This document shows positions 42,876 to 50,598 of a stretch of DNA of 64,000 bases, piece by piece. Location of the stretch: positions 310,001 to 374,000 of the forward strand of contig CAVUAD010000007.1 in assembly GCA_963739355.1 (NCBI GenBank), in the 5' to 3' direction. The position numbers and the translations under genes are program-made. Under the pieces are notes generated by a model. That model searched no databases, was not told the origin of the DNA, and saw only the letters and a program-made list of their open reading frames with translations. This stretch comes from JAWVFM01 sp963739355 (GTDB taxonomy: Bacteria > Actinomycetota > Thermoleophilia > Solirubrobacterales > 70-9). Position 1 is the stretch's first letter. Every line of letters begins with the position of its first letter.

Positions 42876-43325
42876 CTATACGGGCTGGTCGAGCCCACCG
42901 GGATCGAAGACCTCGGCGGCGCCAAACCCCGCCAGCGGCCGGTCGACGAAGAAGATCTCCATCGTGATGTCCGGATCGACGTGCGTCTGGCTGAGGAAGG
43001 CAACGACCTTCCGATCGGTGAGGGTCTCGATCATCTCCTTGTAACGGAGCCCCATCATGCGCTGGAAGTCGCGGCGCATGGCGAGCACCTTGTCCGGCTC
43101 CCCCTCCTCCATCATCGTCTGCTCGATCGGCGTGTGTCCGTTACGAAGCACGCAGACGATGAGGTCGTCGAGCACGTAGGTCTTGGCCTTCATCGGCCCC
43201 CTGCCGTAGTGCTCGCGGAGCATTGCCACGATCCGCGTCGAGATCGCGGAGAGGAGCTCGCCGCCCGAAAGGGTTTCGCCCTGCTGGTTGGGCCCGCTCC
43301 GGGCCCCCTCGTTATTGCCCTGCAT
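42876..43325 (-). CDS. DUF2294-family protein
   Basis: 149 residues from ATG 43325. The core is the DUF2294 block: GRGPMKAKTYVLDDLIVCVL, EQTMMEEGEPDKVLAMRRDF, and TDRKVVAFLSQTHVDPD. The family is widespread and poorly understood; some members have been linked to stress and inorganic-carbon physiology. The Gln/Asn-rich N-terminus (MQGNNEGARSGPNQQGE) is variable. It converges on nothing and diverges from the small gene at 43507. Confidence 0.8.
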   Translation of the reverse strand: MQGNNEGARSGPNQQGETLSGGELLSAISTRIVAMLREHYGRGPMKAKTYVLDDLIVCVLRNGHTPIEQTMMEEGEPDKVLAMRRDFQRMMGLRYKEMIETLTDRKVVAFLSQTHVDPDITMEIFFVDRPLAGFGAAEVFDPGGLDQPV

Positions 43326-43506
43326 GGTCAACTCGATCCTACTCCCCGAATTCGTGTCGAGGAGGAGTACGCTGGCCTCAGCAGCCGCCCGGCGGATCTC
43401 CTTGCCCGCTCAGCCATCGTCGCGGCCGATCATGAAGCGGCCAGGAAAGTCGAGTCCGAGATGGCTGAGATGAAGTCTCTTGCTGAGTGACGCGGAGGCC
43501 GATGGG

Positions 43507-43770
43507 ATGCAGGCGTGGGTCCTCGCCGCCAACGACTGGTCGGTCGCCGCGCAGGCTGTGGTGGAGACGTCGACCGCGCTCGCGACGCACTCGCGAGAGC
43601 TCGCGGATCGCCTCTCGGTTTCGACGCGGGAGACCGGTGACGGCGTGGTCACGCTCACCGGAGACCTGAGGATGCTCGCGGACGGGGTGGAGGCCGACAG
43701 CCTCGAGCTCCGCAACCGCTACCTCGCGACGGCGGCGAACATCGATGACTTCAAGGACTTCGTGGACTGA
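43507..43770 (+). CDS. Small helical hypothetical protein
   Basis: 87 residues from ATG 43507, with GGAGG 8 nt upstream. It appears as one long helix pair (WSVAAQAVVETSTALATHSR; LTGDLRMLADGVEADSLELR) without a membrane segment, similar in feel to WXG/ESX-like or coiled-coil proteins, but no WxG motif is present. The 175 bp upstream hold no other supported gene. Function unknown. Confidence 0.55.
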   Translation: MQAWVLAANDWSVAAQAVVETSTALATHSRELADRLSVSTRETGDGVVTLTGDLRMLADGVEADSLELRNRYLATAANIDDFKDFVD

Positions 43771-43894
43771 TCTGTGCAGCCCGCCCGGGGTGTATTCTCG
43801 ACATGCGGCCTGACCCGAGCGCACCGCGATCGGGTCGGCTAGCAGGCGCAAAGCAAGACAGACGGCTCGGTCAGAACTGGCCAGACGCGTTGGC

Positions 43895-44986
43895 TTGGAG
43901 TCAAGAACCCGACCCCAAGCTGCATTGGTCGATCTGTCAGGAACTCCGAATCTTCGACTCGTACCGGGTCCGTTGCCGACGCGGGAGCGCTCGGCGCTGG
44001 ACGTGGTTCTGCGCTGCTTCGTCTACGCGATCGGCGCCGAGACCGGCATGCTGCTGCGCCGCGTCCCGGCGAGCAAGACCCAGGTGCTTGCGATCTGGGG
44101 CCTCGGCGAGCGCCAGCCGTACACCCGGTGGGTCACCAACAGCCTGCTCGGTCGCGCCTTCGACGCCCCAGGGGCGGTGGTCGAGGAGCCCTCCCGGCGG
44201 CGTTCGAGCCGCTCGGCCAACGGGGTGACCCTGCCCGAGGCCGCAGTCGCGGCGCCCGTCATCGGCCCGGCGGGCCGCCTTGGCGCGATCTACGCGGGTT
44301 TCTCCGACGACCCGCCGCTCCCGTCCGAACGACTGGGCTGGATGGCCGATTCGTATGCCGGCCTCGCGGCGCTCTGCATGGAGGCGGGCGATGGGCTTTC
44401 CGACACGCTCCTGGCCTCCGGGGTCGACCGGCTCACCGGTTGCCTCAGTCGCGACGCTGCGCTTGCCGCGTTGGACGTCGAGGTCGAGAGGGCCCGGCGC
44501 GAAGGAGGGCGCCTGTCGTGCTGCCTCCTCGAGGTGGACGAGCTCGGCACGATCAACGACGCGCTTGGCTTTCTGGAGGGGAATCGCGTCCTGGCCGCCG
44601 TCGGGCGAGAGCTTCGGGCCGCCACCAGGTCCTACGACGCCGTTGGCCGGCTCGACGGCGCGACGTTCATGGTCGTTCTCCCGGGGATGAGCGCGCGCTC
44701 CGCACGCTCGTCCGCGCACCGCCTGCAGCCGCGGATCTCCGCGTCCATCGCCAAGACGGCGAGGTTTCCCAGTGCCGTCTCGGCGGGGGTCGCGCAATGG
44801 GGAGGCGACGAGTCTGCTCATACCCTGCTCGCAGCGGCGGACCGTGCTCTCGGCAATACGACGCCCGGCGGCCGTCCCGTGGTGGCGCGCCCCGCGGCTG
44901 TCGATCGCGGTCGCGACGGCCTGTTGGAGCGGACGAGGATCCTGGTTCGCGGTCGCAGGCGCTCCGCGGGCGAGAGCCGCGGATAG
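43895..44986 (+). CDS. GAF-like plus degenerate GGDEF protein
   Basis: 363 residues from an uncertain TTG. A GAF-like sensor region (~30-165: ETGMLLRRVPASKTQVLAIW; APVIGPAGRLGAIYAGF) precedes a GGDEF fold (DRLTGCLSRDAALAAL). The active site reads D254GATF where GGDEF is expected, so cyclase activity should be absent, yet the I-site R245SYD is kept at the correct five-residue distance. It is therefore a candidate c-di-GMP receptor. An ATG at 43803 in another frame, after TATTCT, leaves open a frameshifted longer N-terminus. Confidence 0.8.
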   Translation: MESRTRPQAALVDLSGTPNLRLVPGPLPTRERSALDVVLRCFVYAIGAETGMLLRRVPASKTQVLAIWGLGERQPYTRWVTNSLLGRAFDAPGAVVEEPSRRRSSRSANGVTLPEAAVAAPVIGPAGRLGAIYAGFSDDPPLPSERLGWMADSYAGLAALCMEAGDGLSDTLLASGVDRLTGCLSRDAALAALDVEVERARREGGRLSCCLLEVDELGTINDALGFLEGNRVLAAVGRELRAATRSYDAVGRLDGATFMVVLPGMSARSARSSAHRLQPRISASIAKTARFPSAVSAGVAQWGGDESAHTLLAAADRALGNTTPGGRPVVARPAAVDRGRDGLLERTRILVRGRRRSAGESRG

Positions 44987-45097
44987 CGTTACCCTCGCCC
45001 CGAACAGGCCACGCAGCAGGGCCGTCGGAGAGGAGAAGACGTGGGAGCTCGTGGCCCTGATCGCGCGGTTCCCGGTGCCGGGCAAGCCGGCCACGTA

Positions 45098-45361
45098 CTA
45101 CACCGCGGAGGCCCGGATGGCGGCCAGTCGAACCGGCACTGCGGCGTGCCCTGGCACTTCGGGACCACCTTGGTTATGAGGACGCCGTCGCCCTGGAGGT
45201 TCACCTTGCTGTCGAGCGCCGGGCTCGACGCCGAGCAGACGTGCCGGCCGCCAGGCGAGAAACGCCAGGACGGCCAGCAGGAGCACAACCAGGGCGATCA
45301 CGGTCAGATTGCGCCGGTGTTCGGCGGGTCCCGCCTGCGCACCGGCTGAACCGGCCTCCAT
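45098..45361 (-). CDS. Small single-pass membrane protein, C-terminus uncertain
   Basis: ATG 45361 overlaps the EamA stop by one base (TGATG). A short polar N-terminus is followed by one clear helix (LTVIALVVLLLAVLAFLAW). After it this frame turns Arg/Pro-rich, while another frame reads a more protein-like ALDSKVNLQGDGVLITKVV then PKCQGTPQC, so a frameshift near 45250 is possible and the mature outer domain may be the other one. Function unknown. Confidence 0.45.
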   Translation of the reverse strand: MEAGSAGAQAGPAEHRRNLTVIALVVLLLAVLAFLAWRPARLLGVEPGARQQGEPPGRRRPHNQGGPEVPGHAAVPVRLAAIRASAV

Positions 45362-46233
45362 CACGCCTCCGAGTACTCGGAGGTCTCGACGGGAGCCGGG
45401 GTGAGGGCGGCAGCGGAGATCACGAGGAGGAAGGCCAGCATGCGCATCGCGACGCCGACGGCGTTGCCGGGTAGCGGCTCGCCGAAGACGAGGGGGCCCG
45501 CGGCGATCGTCATGACGTTTGCGGCCACGCTGGTGACGGCGATCACCGGCACTGCCTTGCCCACCTGCAGGCTGCGCGCCGAGACGAGCAGCCCCGCGAA
45601 CGACGCGAGGATGATGACGAGGACGAGGGGGTGGACCAGGATCTGGCTGACCGGGTCGCCGAGGCGGCTGGAGAGCGCCTTGATCGACGTGTCGGATGCC
45701 GCCCACAGAAGGCCCGCCGCCGCGCCGAGCGCGACGCCCTGCCGGTGATCCGATGGTGCGAGCGCCGCCAGGGCGAGGCCCGCGAACGCGGCAAACGAGA
45801 TGAACGGCACCAGCCGCGCCACCTCGTAGTGGGAGTGAGCGCTCCTGGCCGTGTCGCCGAGCGTGGCCGCGAGAAACGCCAGCCCGGCCGCGGCGAGCGC
45901 CACGCCGACCCACTCGCGGCGCGTGACCTCCTGGCCGAAGAGGCGGTCGGCGACGACGGTGAGCATCACGAGCCCGCCGGCGATGACGGACTGGACCAGG
46001 GAGATCGGCGCGAGCGAGAGCGCCCCCACGTGGAGTCCCCACGACGCCGTGGCGATGACGATCCCCAGCGTGTACCAACGCGAGCGGAAGAGCACCAGCG
46101 AGCTCCGGATCGGCCGGTCGCGGCGCACGGGGGGCGACTCGACCGCGCCGCGGTGCTTGTAGAGGAAGCCGAGAATCGAGCTCAGCGCCGTGGCGACCGC
46201 GAGCGCAAGCCCGATGACGACGGAGAGGCTCAA
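45361..46233 (-). CDS. DMT/EamA-type transporter
   Basis: 290 residues with about ten helices in two EamA-like halves (AVATALSSILGFLYKHRGA; WGLHVGALSLAPISLVQSV; EVTRREWVGVALAAAGLAFL; PLVFGEPLPGNAVGVAMRML). The PxxxVQ and G..W.G phrases are typical of drug/metabolite transporters that export amino acids or related metabolites; substrate unknown. It is 12 bp downstream of a small acidic gene and one base ahead of a small membrane gene, all in one operon. Confidence 0.88.
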   Translation of the reverse strand: MSLSVVIGLALAVATALSSILGFLYKHRGAVESPPVRRDRPIRSSLVLFRSRWYTLGIVIATASWGLHVGALSLAPISLVQSVIAGGLVMLTVVADRLFGQEVTRREWVGVALAAAGLAFLAATLGDTARSAHSHYEVARLVPFISFAAFAGLALAALAPSDHRQGVALGAAAGLLWAASDTSIKALSSRLGDPVSQILVHPLVLVIILASFAGLLVSARSLQVGKAVPVIAVTSVAANVMTIAAGPLVFGEPLPGNAVGVAMRMLAFLLVISAAALTPAPVETSEYSEA

Positions 46234-46245
46234 GGGCGAGCCTCC

Positions 46246-46569
46246 TCAGGCGGCGCTGTCAGGCGGACCTTCGTCCCCGGAGTCGTCGCCACCGACCTCT
46301 GGAGGCGGTGCCGGGACTTCGGAGAGCGTTGCCTTCTCTGGCTTCTCCGTGGCGATCTCGCGCTCGAGCTGGATCGCGCGGATCGCGTGCTCGTCGGGGA
46401 GCTTCGCAAGGATCTCGTGGATCACCTGGACCACCTCGTCCTCGTCGTGGCCGAAGTCGTCGAGCAGCGAGCGCAGCGCGGTATGGGTGAGCTTCAGCTG
46501 TGCCGGCGTGAGCTCGAGGTGGTAGCGAAACGGCATGGAGGGTCCGGAGCCGCCCGAGGCATCGGTCAT
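46246..46569 (-). CDS. Small acidic hypothetical protein
   Basis: 107 residues, soluble. A conserved-looking central helical part (PFRYHLELTPAQLKLTHTAL; EVVQVIHEILAKLPDE) ends in a Pro/Asp/Glu-rich tail. An alternative ATG at 46536 would start at MPFRYHLEL, which may be the real start because that is where the structured part begins. First gene of the EamA operon. Family not recognised. Confidence 0.6.
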   Translation of the reverse strand: MTDASGGSGPSMPFRYHLELTPAQLKLTHTALRSLLDDFGHDEDEVVQVIHEILAKLPDEHAIRAIQLEREIATEKPEKATLSEVPAPPPEVGGDDSGDEGPPDSAA

Positions 46570-46605
46570 CGCGCTGAATGGTAGGCCAGGCGGTCCACAA
46601 CTCGG

Positions 46606-48036
46606 TCAGGAACGGCTGGGCGCCGCCGCGGGCTCCGGAGACTGCGCCGCGGCCGCCTCGAGCAGCTCCGCCAGGGAGCTCTCGAGCCCCTTGGCCACGA
46701 CGTCGACGTCGTCCATCGCGTCGAAGTCCGCGAGCAGGCCGAAGTTGATGCCGCCGTTGTAGCTCATGATGGCTATGAAGAGCGCCTGATCAGGCGGCAG
46801 GAACCCCACCGGGAAGCAGTCCTGGAGCTCGCGGCCGAGGACGTAGAGCGGCACCTGCGGCCCGGGGACGTTCGTGACCACGAGGTTGAAGAGCCGGGTC
46901 GAGAAGTTGATGCGCGCCGCCTGCGCCAGGAGCGTCGGCGGGGCGAAGTCGTTGAGCCGCGAGATGACCTCGGCGCCGACGGCCTGCTTTGACTCCTTGA
47001 TGCCGTTCATCGCCGCCGAGACCGTCTCGAGCCGCGCGACCGGGTCGTCGATGTACACGGGGATCGGCGCCCGCATCGCCGTGATCCGGTTGCCGAGGTT
47101 GCCGTGCTCGTCGCCGGCGCGGATCGAGACCGGGATCTGCGCGCGGAGCTCCAGGCCGTCGGGCTTGATTCCCCGCTCCTGGAGCCACTCGCGAAGCGCT
47201 CCGGCCACCACGGCCAGGACCACGTCGTTGACCGTGCCGCCGAGGGCGTCCTTGATCTGCTTGAAGTGCGCGAGGTCCGCACGCACCCACTCGAAGCGGC
47301 GGTGGGAGCCGATCTCGACGTTGAGCGGCACCTTGGGCGCGGGGTTGGCGAAGGCCCAGCCCAGCTCACCGACGCCCTCGAGCGCCTCGCGCACCCGGCC
47401 GACCTCGGTCCGCGGCCGTTCGATTGCGGCCTCGGCCCGCCGCGCCGCGCGCAGCGGGAAGGTCATCAGGTCCTCGACGCCCCGCGCCACCATCGTCGCG
47501 GTGGACGGCTCCGGGTCGGGCACCCAGCCGTCGTTCTCCTTGCTCGGCTGCGGAACCGGCTGGAGGTCGAAGAGCACGGTCAGGATGTCGACGCCGGAGA
47601 CGCCGTCGACCAGTGCGTGATGCGTCTTGGTGAGGAGCGCGAAGCGCTTGCGCGTGAGCCCCTGGACGAGCCAGAGCTCCCACAGCGGCTTGGTGCGGTC
47701 GAGCTGCTGGGAGAAGATCCGCGAGGCCATGAGCCGCAGCTGCTCCTCCGAGCCGGGCGCCGGGAGCGCCGAGTGCCGCACGTGGTACTCGAGGTTGAAG
47801 CTGGGGTCGTCGATCCAGAACGGGCGGCCCGTCTGCGCCGGCGGGAAGGCGAGCTTCTGCCGAAAGCGGGGGACCAGGCGAAGCCGTGAGCGGACATGCT
47901 CCAGCAGATCGTTGTAGCTGGGCGGCGGCCCCTCGAAGATGGTGATGCCACCGACGTGCATGTGGCTGGTCGAGCTCTCGTTCGTGAGGAAGGAGACGTC
48001 GATCGCGCTGAGTCTGTCCATGTGCGTCTGCGCCAT
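46606..48036 (-). CDS. WS/DGAT-family acyltransferase (wax ester/triacylglycerol synthase)
   Basis: 476 residues, full length for the family. Active-site H139HALVDG matches the HHxxxDG acyltransferase motif; the opening LSAIDVSFLTNE, PLWELWLVQGL and C-terminal VTNVPGPQVPLYVLG and MSYNGGINFGLLAD are all family signatures. It transfers acyl groups from acyl-CoA to a fatty alcohol or diacylglycerol at the inner membrane face, making storage lipid. Actinobacteria commonly have many paralogues, so the exact acceptor is open. It diverges from the M28 peptidase gene. Confidence 0.93.
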   Translation of the reverse strand: MAQTHMDRLSAIDVSFLTNESSTSHMHVGGITIFEGPPPSYNDLLEHVRSRLRLVPRFRQKLAFPPAQTGRPFWIDDPSFNLEYHVRHSALPAPGSEEQLRLMASRIFSQQLDRTKPLWELWLVQGLTRKRFALLTKTHHALVDGVSGVDILTVLFDLQPVPQPSKENDGWVPDPEPSTATMVARGVEDLMTFPLRAARRAEAAIERPRTEVGRVREALEGVGELGWAFANPAPKVPLNVEIGSHRRFEWVRADLAHFKQIKDALGGTVNDVVLAVVAGALREWLQERGIKPDGLELRAQIPVSIRAGDEHGNLGNRITAMRAPIPVYIDDPVARLETVSAAMNGIKESKQAVGAEVISRLNDFAPPTLLAQAARINFSTRLFNLVVTNVPGPQVPLYVLGRELQDCFPVGFLPPDQALFIAIMSYNGGINFGLLADFDAMDDVDVVAKGLESSLAELLEAAAAQSPEPAAAPSRS

Positions 48037-48058
48037 GTGAGGAATCTAACCACCCCTG

Positions 48059-48064
48059 TAGCCT
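48059..48064 (+). promoter_or_regulatory. Candidate -10 element for the M28 peptidase
   Basis: TAGCCT lies 7 nt before the ATG at 48072 with no ribosome binding site between, a leaderless layout. Confidence 0.4.
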
Positions 48065-48071
48065 CGCGCCA

Positions 48072-48986
48072 ATGCGTCGCGTCATTGCCTCGTTCGCCGC
48101 CCTCCTGGTGATCACCGGTTGCGGCGCCTCCGGCTCCTCCAGCATCCCGGAGACGGGCGTCACGGTCCCCGAGCACCCGTCGGTTCGGTTCGACTCTCGC
48201 CAGGCGTTCGCCGACCTGAAGCGCGAGGTCGCGATCGGCCCGAGGCCGGCCGGGTCCGCAGCCGACGCGCGCGACTCGCGGTTCATCGCCCGGCGGCTCC
48301 GCGCCGCGGGCGTCGAGAACGTCCGGATCCAGCGCCCGTACCTGAACGTCGTCGGCGACGTGCCCGGTACCGAGCCCGGCTCGATCGTGGTCGGCGCCCA
48401 CCACGACACGAAGGACATCCCGGGGTTCGTGGGCGCGAACGACAGCGCCTCGGGCGTCGCGGTCGTGCTCGGGATCGCCCGGGCGCTCGCGCCGGACTGG
48501 CGTGGTCCGAGCATGCATTTCGCGTTCTTCGACGCGGAGGAGTCCGCGGGGCGGGGCAGCTCGGTCCGCGCCTTCATGCGCACGGGAGATCGCGGCAGCC
48601 GGCAGTACGTCGCCTACGCGCGGACGGGCGAGCAGGGGTCGCCGGTGCTCGACTCCGTCGACGCGATGGTCCTCTTCGACCTGGTCGGTGACTGCGACCT
48701 CGACATCCCGCGCGAGGCGACCTCGGACCCCGACCTCTACAGGCTCTTCGCCCGGGCGAGTCCCGGCGGTCCGTTCACCGGAACGACCGGGGGAGTCCTC
48801 GACGATCACTCTCCGTTCGAGCGGGCGGGCGTCCCGGCGGTCGACCTCATCGACTTCGCTTACGGGCCCGGCCCGCAGCCCGGCGCCTACTTTCACACCC
48901 GCAAGGACGACGTACAGCACGTCTGTCGCTCGAGCCTGGACACCGTCGGCGCCGCCGCCGTGGAGGCGATTCCGAAGATCGGCTAA
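48072..48986 (+). CDS. M28-family zinc peptidase lipoprotein
   Basis: 304 residues. Signal with lipobox VITGC (Cys17), then a peptidase M28 domain with a full set of metal ligands: VGAHHDTKD (His111/Asp112), GANDSASG (Asp124, bridging), FFDAEESAG (Glu156/157), a later Asp (LDDHSPFERAG) and a C-terminal His (YFHTRKDD). M28 enzymes are aminopeptidases or glutaminyl-cyclase-like; the layout ahead of the second half resembles the latter group as well. Acts outside the membrane. Its last 4 bp overlap the convergent lipoprotein gene. Confidence 0.9.
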   Translation: MRRVIASFAALLVITGCGASGSSSIPETGVTVPEHPSVRFDSRQAFADLKREVAIGPRPAGSAADARDSRFIARRLRAAGVENVRIQRPYLNVVGDVPGTEPGSIVVGAHHDTKDIPGFVGANDSASGVAVVLGIARALAPDWRGPSMHFAFFDAEESAGRGSSVRAFMRTGDRGSRQYVAYARTGEQGSPVLDSVDAMVLFDLVGDCDLDIPREATSDPDLYRLFARASPGGPFTGTTGGVLDDHSPFERAGVPAVDLIDFAYGPGPQPGAYFHTRKDDVQHVCRSSLDTVGAAAVEAIPKIG

Positions 48987-49789
48987 GGGCTCTTCACGCT
49001 GACGAGCCGGAACGCCTCCCTGTCGCCCGAGATGTCGTGGCTGGCGACCTCGCCGAGGCCCGGCGCGTAGTGCTTCTCCTCACGCACCCCGGGCTCCAGC
49101 GCCGAGGTCTCGATCGTGGTGAGCGTCCGCTTGAAGTCGCGGTAGGGCGTCGGCGCGGGCGAGGCGCCGATGACCTTCGCCTGGTCGAGGGCATGGCCCG
49201 AGTAGTACTCCTGGCGGTAGGCGTCACCGGGCTGCGGGTCGGCGGGCATGATGATCCCCGGCTCGGCGCCGTTCGTTCCCGCCTGGAACGATCCGCCGGA
49301 CGGGACGAAATGCCCGCCGCGGTAGTCGTTGGAGTCCTCGCCGAAGTACCAGACGTTGCCGGCGCGGTCCTGCGCGTACCAGTCGAAGGTCTTCTCGACC
49401 GGGGCGCCGTGCTGTGAGACGACGTCGCGGACGACCACGCAATCGACGCCGTCGACCCGCTTCGTCCGGTTGGTGACGGTCGCGACGTCCAGCTGCGCCG
49501 TCGTGCCGTTCTCCGCCACGCCCGTCGCCCGGGTGGTGCTGCCGGGGCTGAGCGGGAACAGCGGGTTGTCGACCTTGGTTGTGAAGTCGGCCGGCCGGAT
49601 GTCCGGCGCATAGGGCCCGCTGACGGGCGCAAGCTCCGAAGCGGACCGGGCGGACGCGTCACCGGTCGTGGCGCCGGGCGCCGGCGCGCTGCTCGTCCCC
49701 CCCGATGAGCCGCAGGCGACAACCGTGAGCGCGACGACCCCGGTCGCGAGGGTTGCGAGTGCGGTGCGTGGATGTGGTGCGGCGTTCAT
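48983..49789 (-). CDS. Secreted lipoprotein, likely target of the adjacent two-component system
   Basis: 268 residues. Signal with lipobox VVAC (Cys26) followed by a Ser/Gly/Ala linker. The mature domain is beta-rich with VDNPLFPLSPGSTTRATG, VWYFGEDSNDYRGGHF and EPGIIMPADPQPGDAYRQEY, a pattern I have seen in actinobacterial secreted proteins without a defined role. It diverges from the response regulator across 128 bp containing paired direct repeats, so it is probably controlled by that system. Confidence 0.72.
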   Translation of the reverse strand: MNAAPHPRTALATLATGVVALTVVACGSSGGTSSAPAPGATTGDASARSASELAPVSGPYAPDIRPADFTTKVDNPLFPLSPGSTTRATGVAENGTTAQLDVATVTNRTKRVDGVDCVVVRDVVSQHGAPVEKTFDWYAQDRAGNVWYFGEDSNDYRGGHFVPSGGSFQAGTNGAEPGIIMPADPQPGDAYRQEYYSGHALDQAKVIGASPAPTPYRDFKRTLTTIETSALEPGVREEKHYAPGLGEVASHDISGDREAFRLVSVKSP

Positions 49790-49834
49790 CGGTGCTCCTT
49801 CGGTCGTTCCGGAAGGCTGTTCTAGGGAGCGCGC

Positions 49835-49892
49835 GTGAAACGCCCGTGAAAGCCGGCTGGGCGGGCCCCCGCGGCTTTCATCCTCCTTTCAT
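49835..49892. promoter_or_regulatory. Symmetric pairs of direct repeats, candidate response-regulator sites
   Basis: GTGAAA at 49835 and 49846 form a direct repeat with an 11-bp period. TTTCAT at 49876 and 49887 form a second direct repeat with the same period on the opposite strand sense. Tandem half-sites one helical turn apart are the usual target of OmpR/PhoB regulators. The pairs flank a GC-rich centre between the lipoprotein and regulator genes, so both directions could be controlled. Confidence 0.6.
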
Positions 49893-49917
49893 CTTCGTGC
49901 CCGAAGATGGCTGAACC

Positions 49918-50598
49918 ATGCGGGTCCTGATCGTCGAGGACCAGGTGAAGATGGCGACCCTGATCCAGCGGGGGTTGCGCAAGGAGGGCATGTCCGCGGA
50001 CGTCTCCGGCGACGGGGAGGACGCCGTCTGGATGGCGGCCGCGACCCGTTACGACGCGGTGATCCTCGACGTGATGCTGCCGCGGATGGACGGCTTCGAG
50101 GTGTGCCGGCGACTCCGCGCGGACGGGGTCTGGTCGCCGATCCTGATGCTCACGGCGCGGGACGCGGTCCGCGACCGCGTCGCCGGCCTCGATGCGGGCG
50201 CCGACGACTATCTGACGAAGCCCTTCTCCTACGCGGAGCTGTTGGCTCGCCTGCGCGCCCTCGTCCGCCGTGGCCACGGCGAACGGCCGGTGGAGCTCCG
50301 CGTTGGCAGCCTCCGCCTGGATCCGGCACGCCACCGCGCCTGGCGAGGTGGGACGGAGGTCGAGCTCTCGCCGAAGGAGTTCTCCCTCCTCGAGACGTTC
50401 ATGCGCCGGCCGGATGAGGCGCTCTCGCGCCTCGCCCTCCTGGAGCACGCCTGGGACTACGACTACGAGAACCGCTCGAACGTCGTCGACTCCTACGTCC
50501 GCTTCCTGCGCGCCAAGATCGACAAGCCGTTCGGGCTGCGAAGCATCGAGACGGTGCGCGGCACGGGTTACCGCCTGCGCGAGGACGGTGGCGGTTGA
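49918..50598 (+). CDS. OmpR/PhoB-type response regulator
   Basis: 226 residues. Receiver domain with acidic pocket (VEDQ), phospho-acceptor Asp51 (VILDVMLPRMDG), Thr79 and Lys101 (DDYLTKPF), then a C-terminal winged-helix DNA-binding domain (LSPKEFSLLETFMRRPDE; NVVDSYVRFLRAKID; VRGTGYRLRE). It overlaps the sensor kinase start by 4 bp. Autoregulation through the upstream repeats is likely. The signal is unknown. Confidence 0.95.
   Translation: MRVLIVEDQVKMATLIQRGLRKEGMSADVSGDGEDAVWMAAATRYDAVILDVMLPRMDGFEVCRRLRADGVWSPILMLTARDAVRDRVAGLDAGADDYLTKPFSYAELLARLRALVRRGHGERPVELRVGSLRLDPARHRAWRGGTEVELSPKEFSLLETFMRRPDEALSRLALLEHAWDYDYENRSNVVDSYVRFLRAKIDKPFGLRSIETVRGTGYRLREDGGG

Noticed and set aside
43340..43490. 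Plus-strand stretch reading EEEYAGLSSRPADLLARSAI and on to MAEMKSLAE
   Set aside because: Reads like protein, but there is no ATG, GTG or TTG start in frame outside the antisense of the DUF2294 gene, so it cannot be supported as a gene.
43803..43894. ATG 43803 with TATTCT upstream as the start of the GAF-GGDEF gene
   Set aside because: It is in another frame; using it needs a frameshift that nothing else supports, so the TTG in frame was kept with a note.
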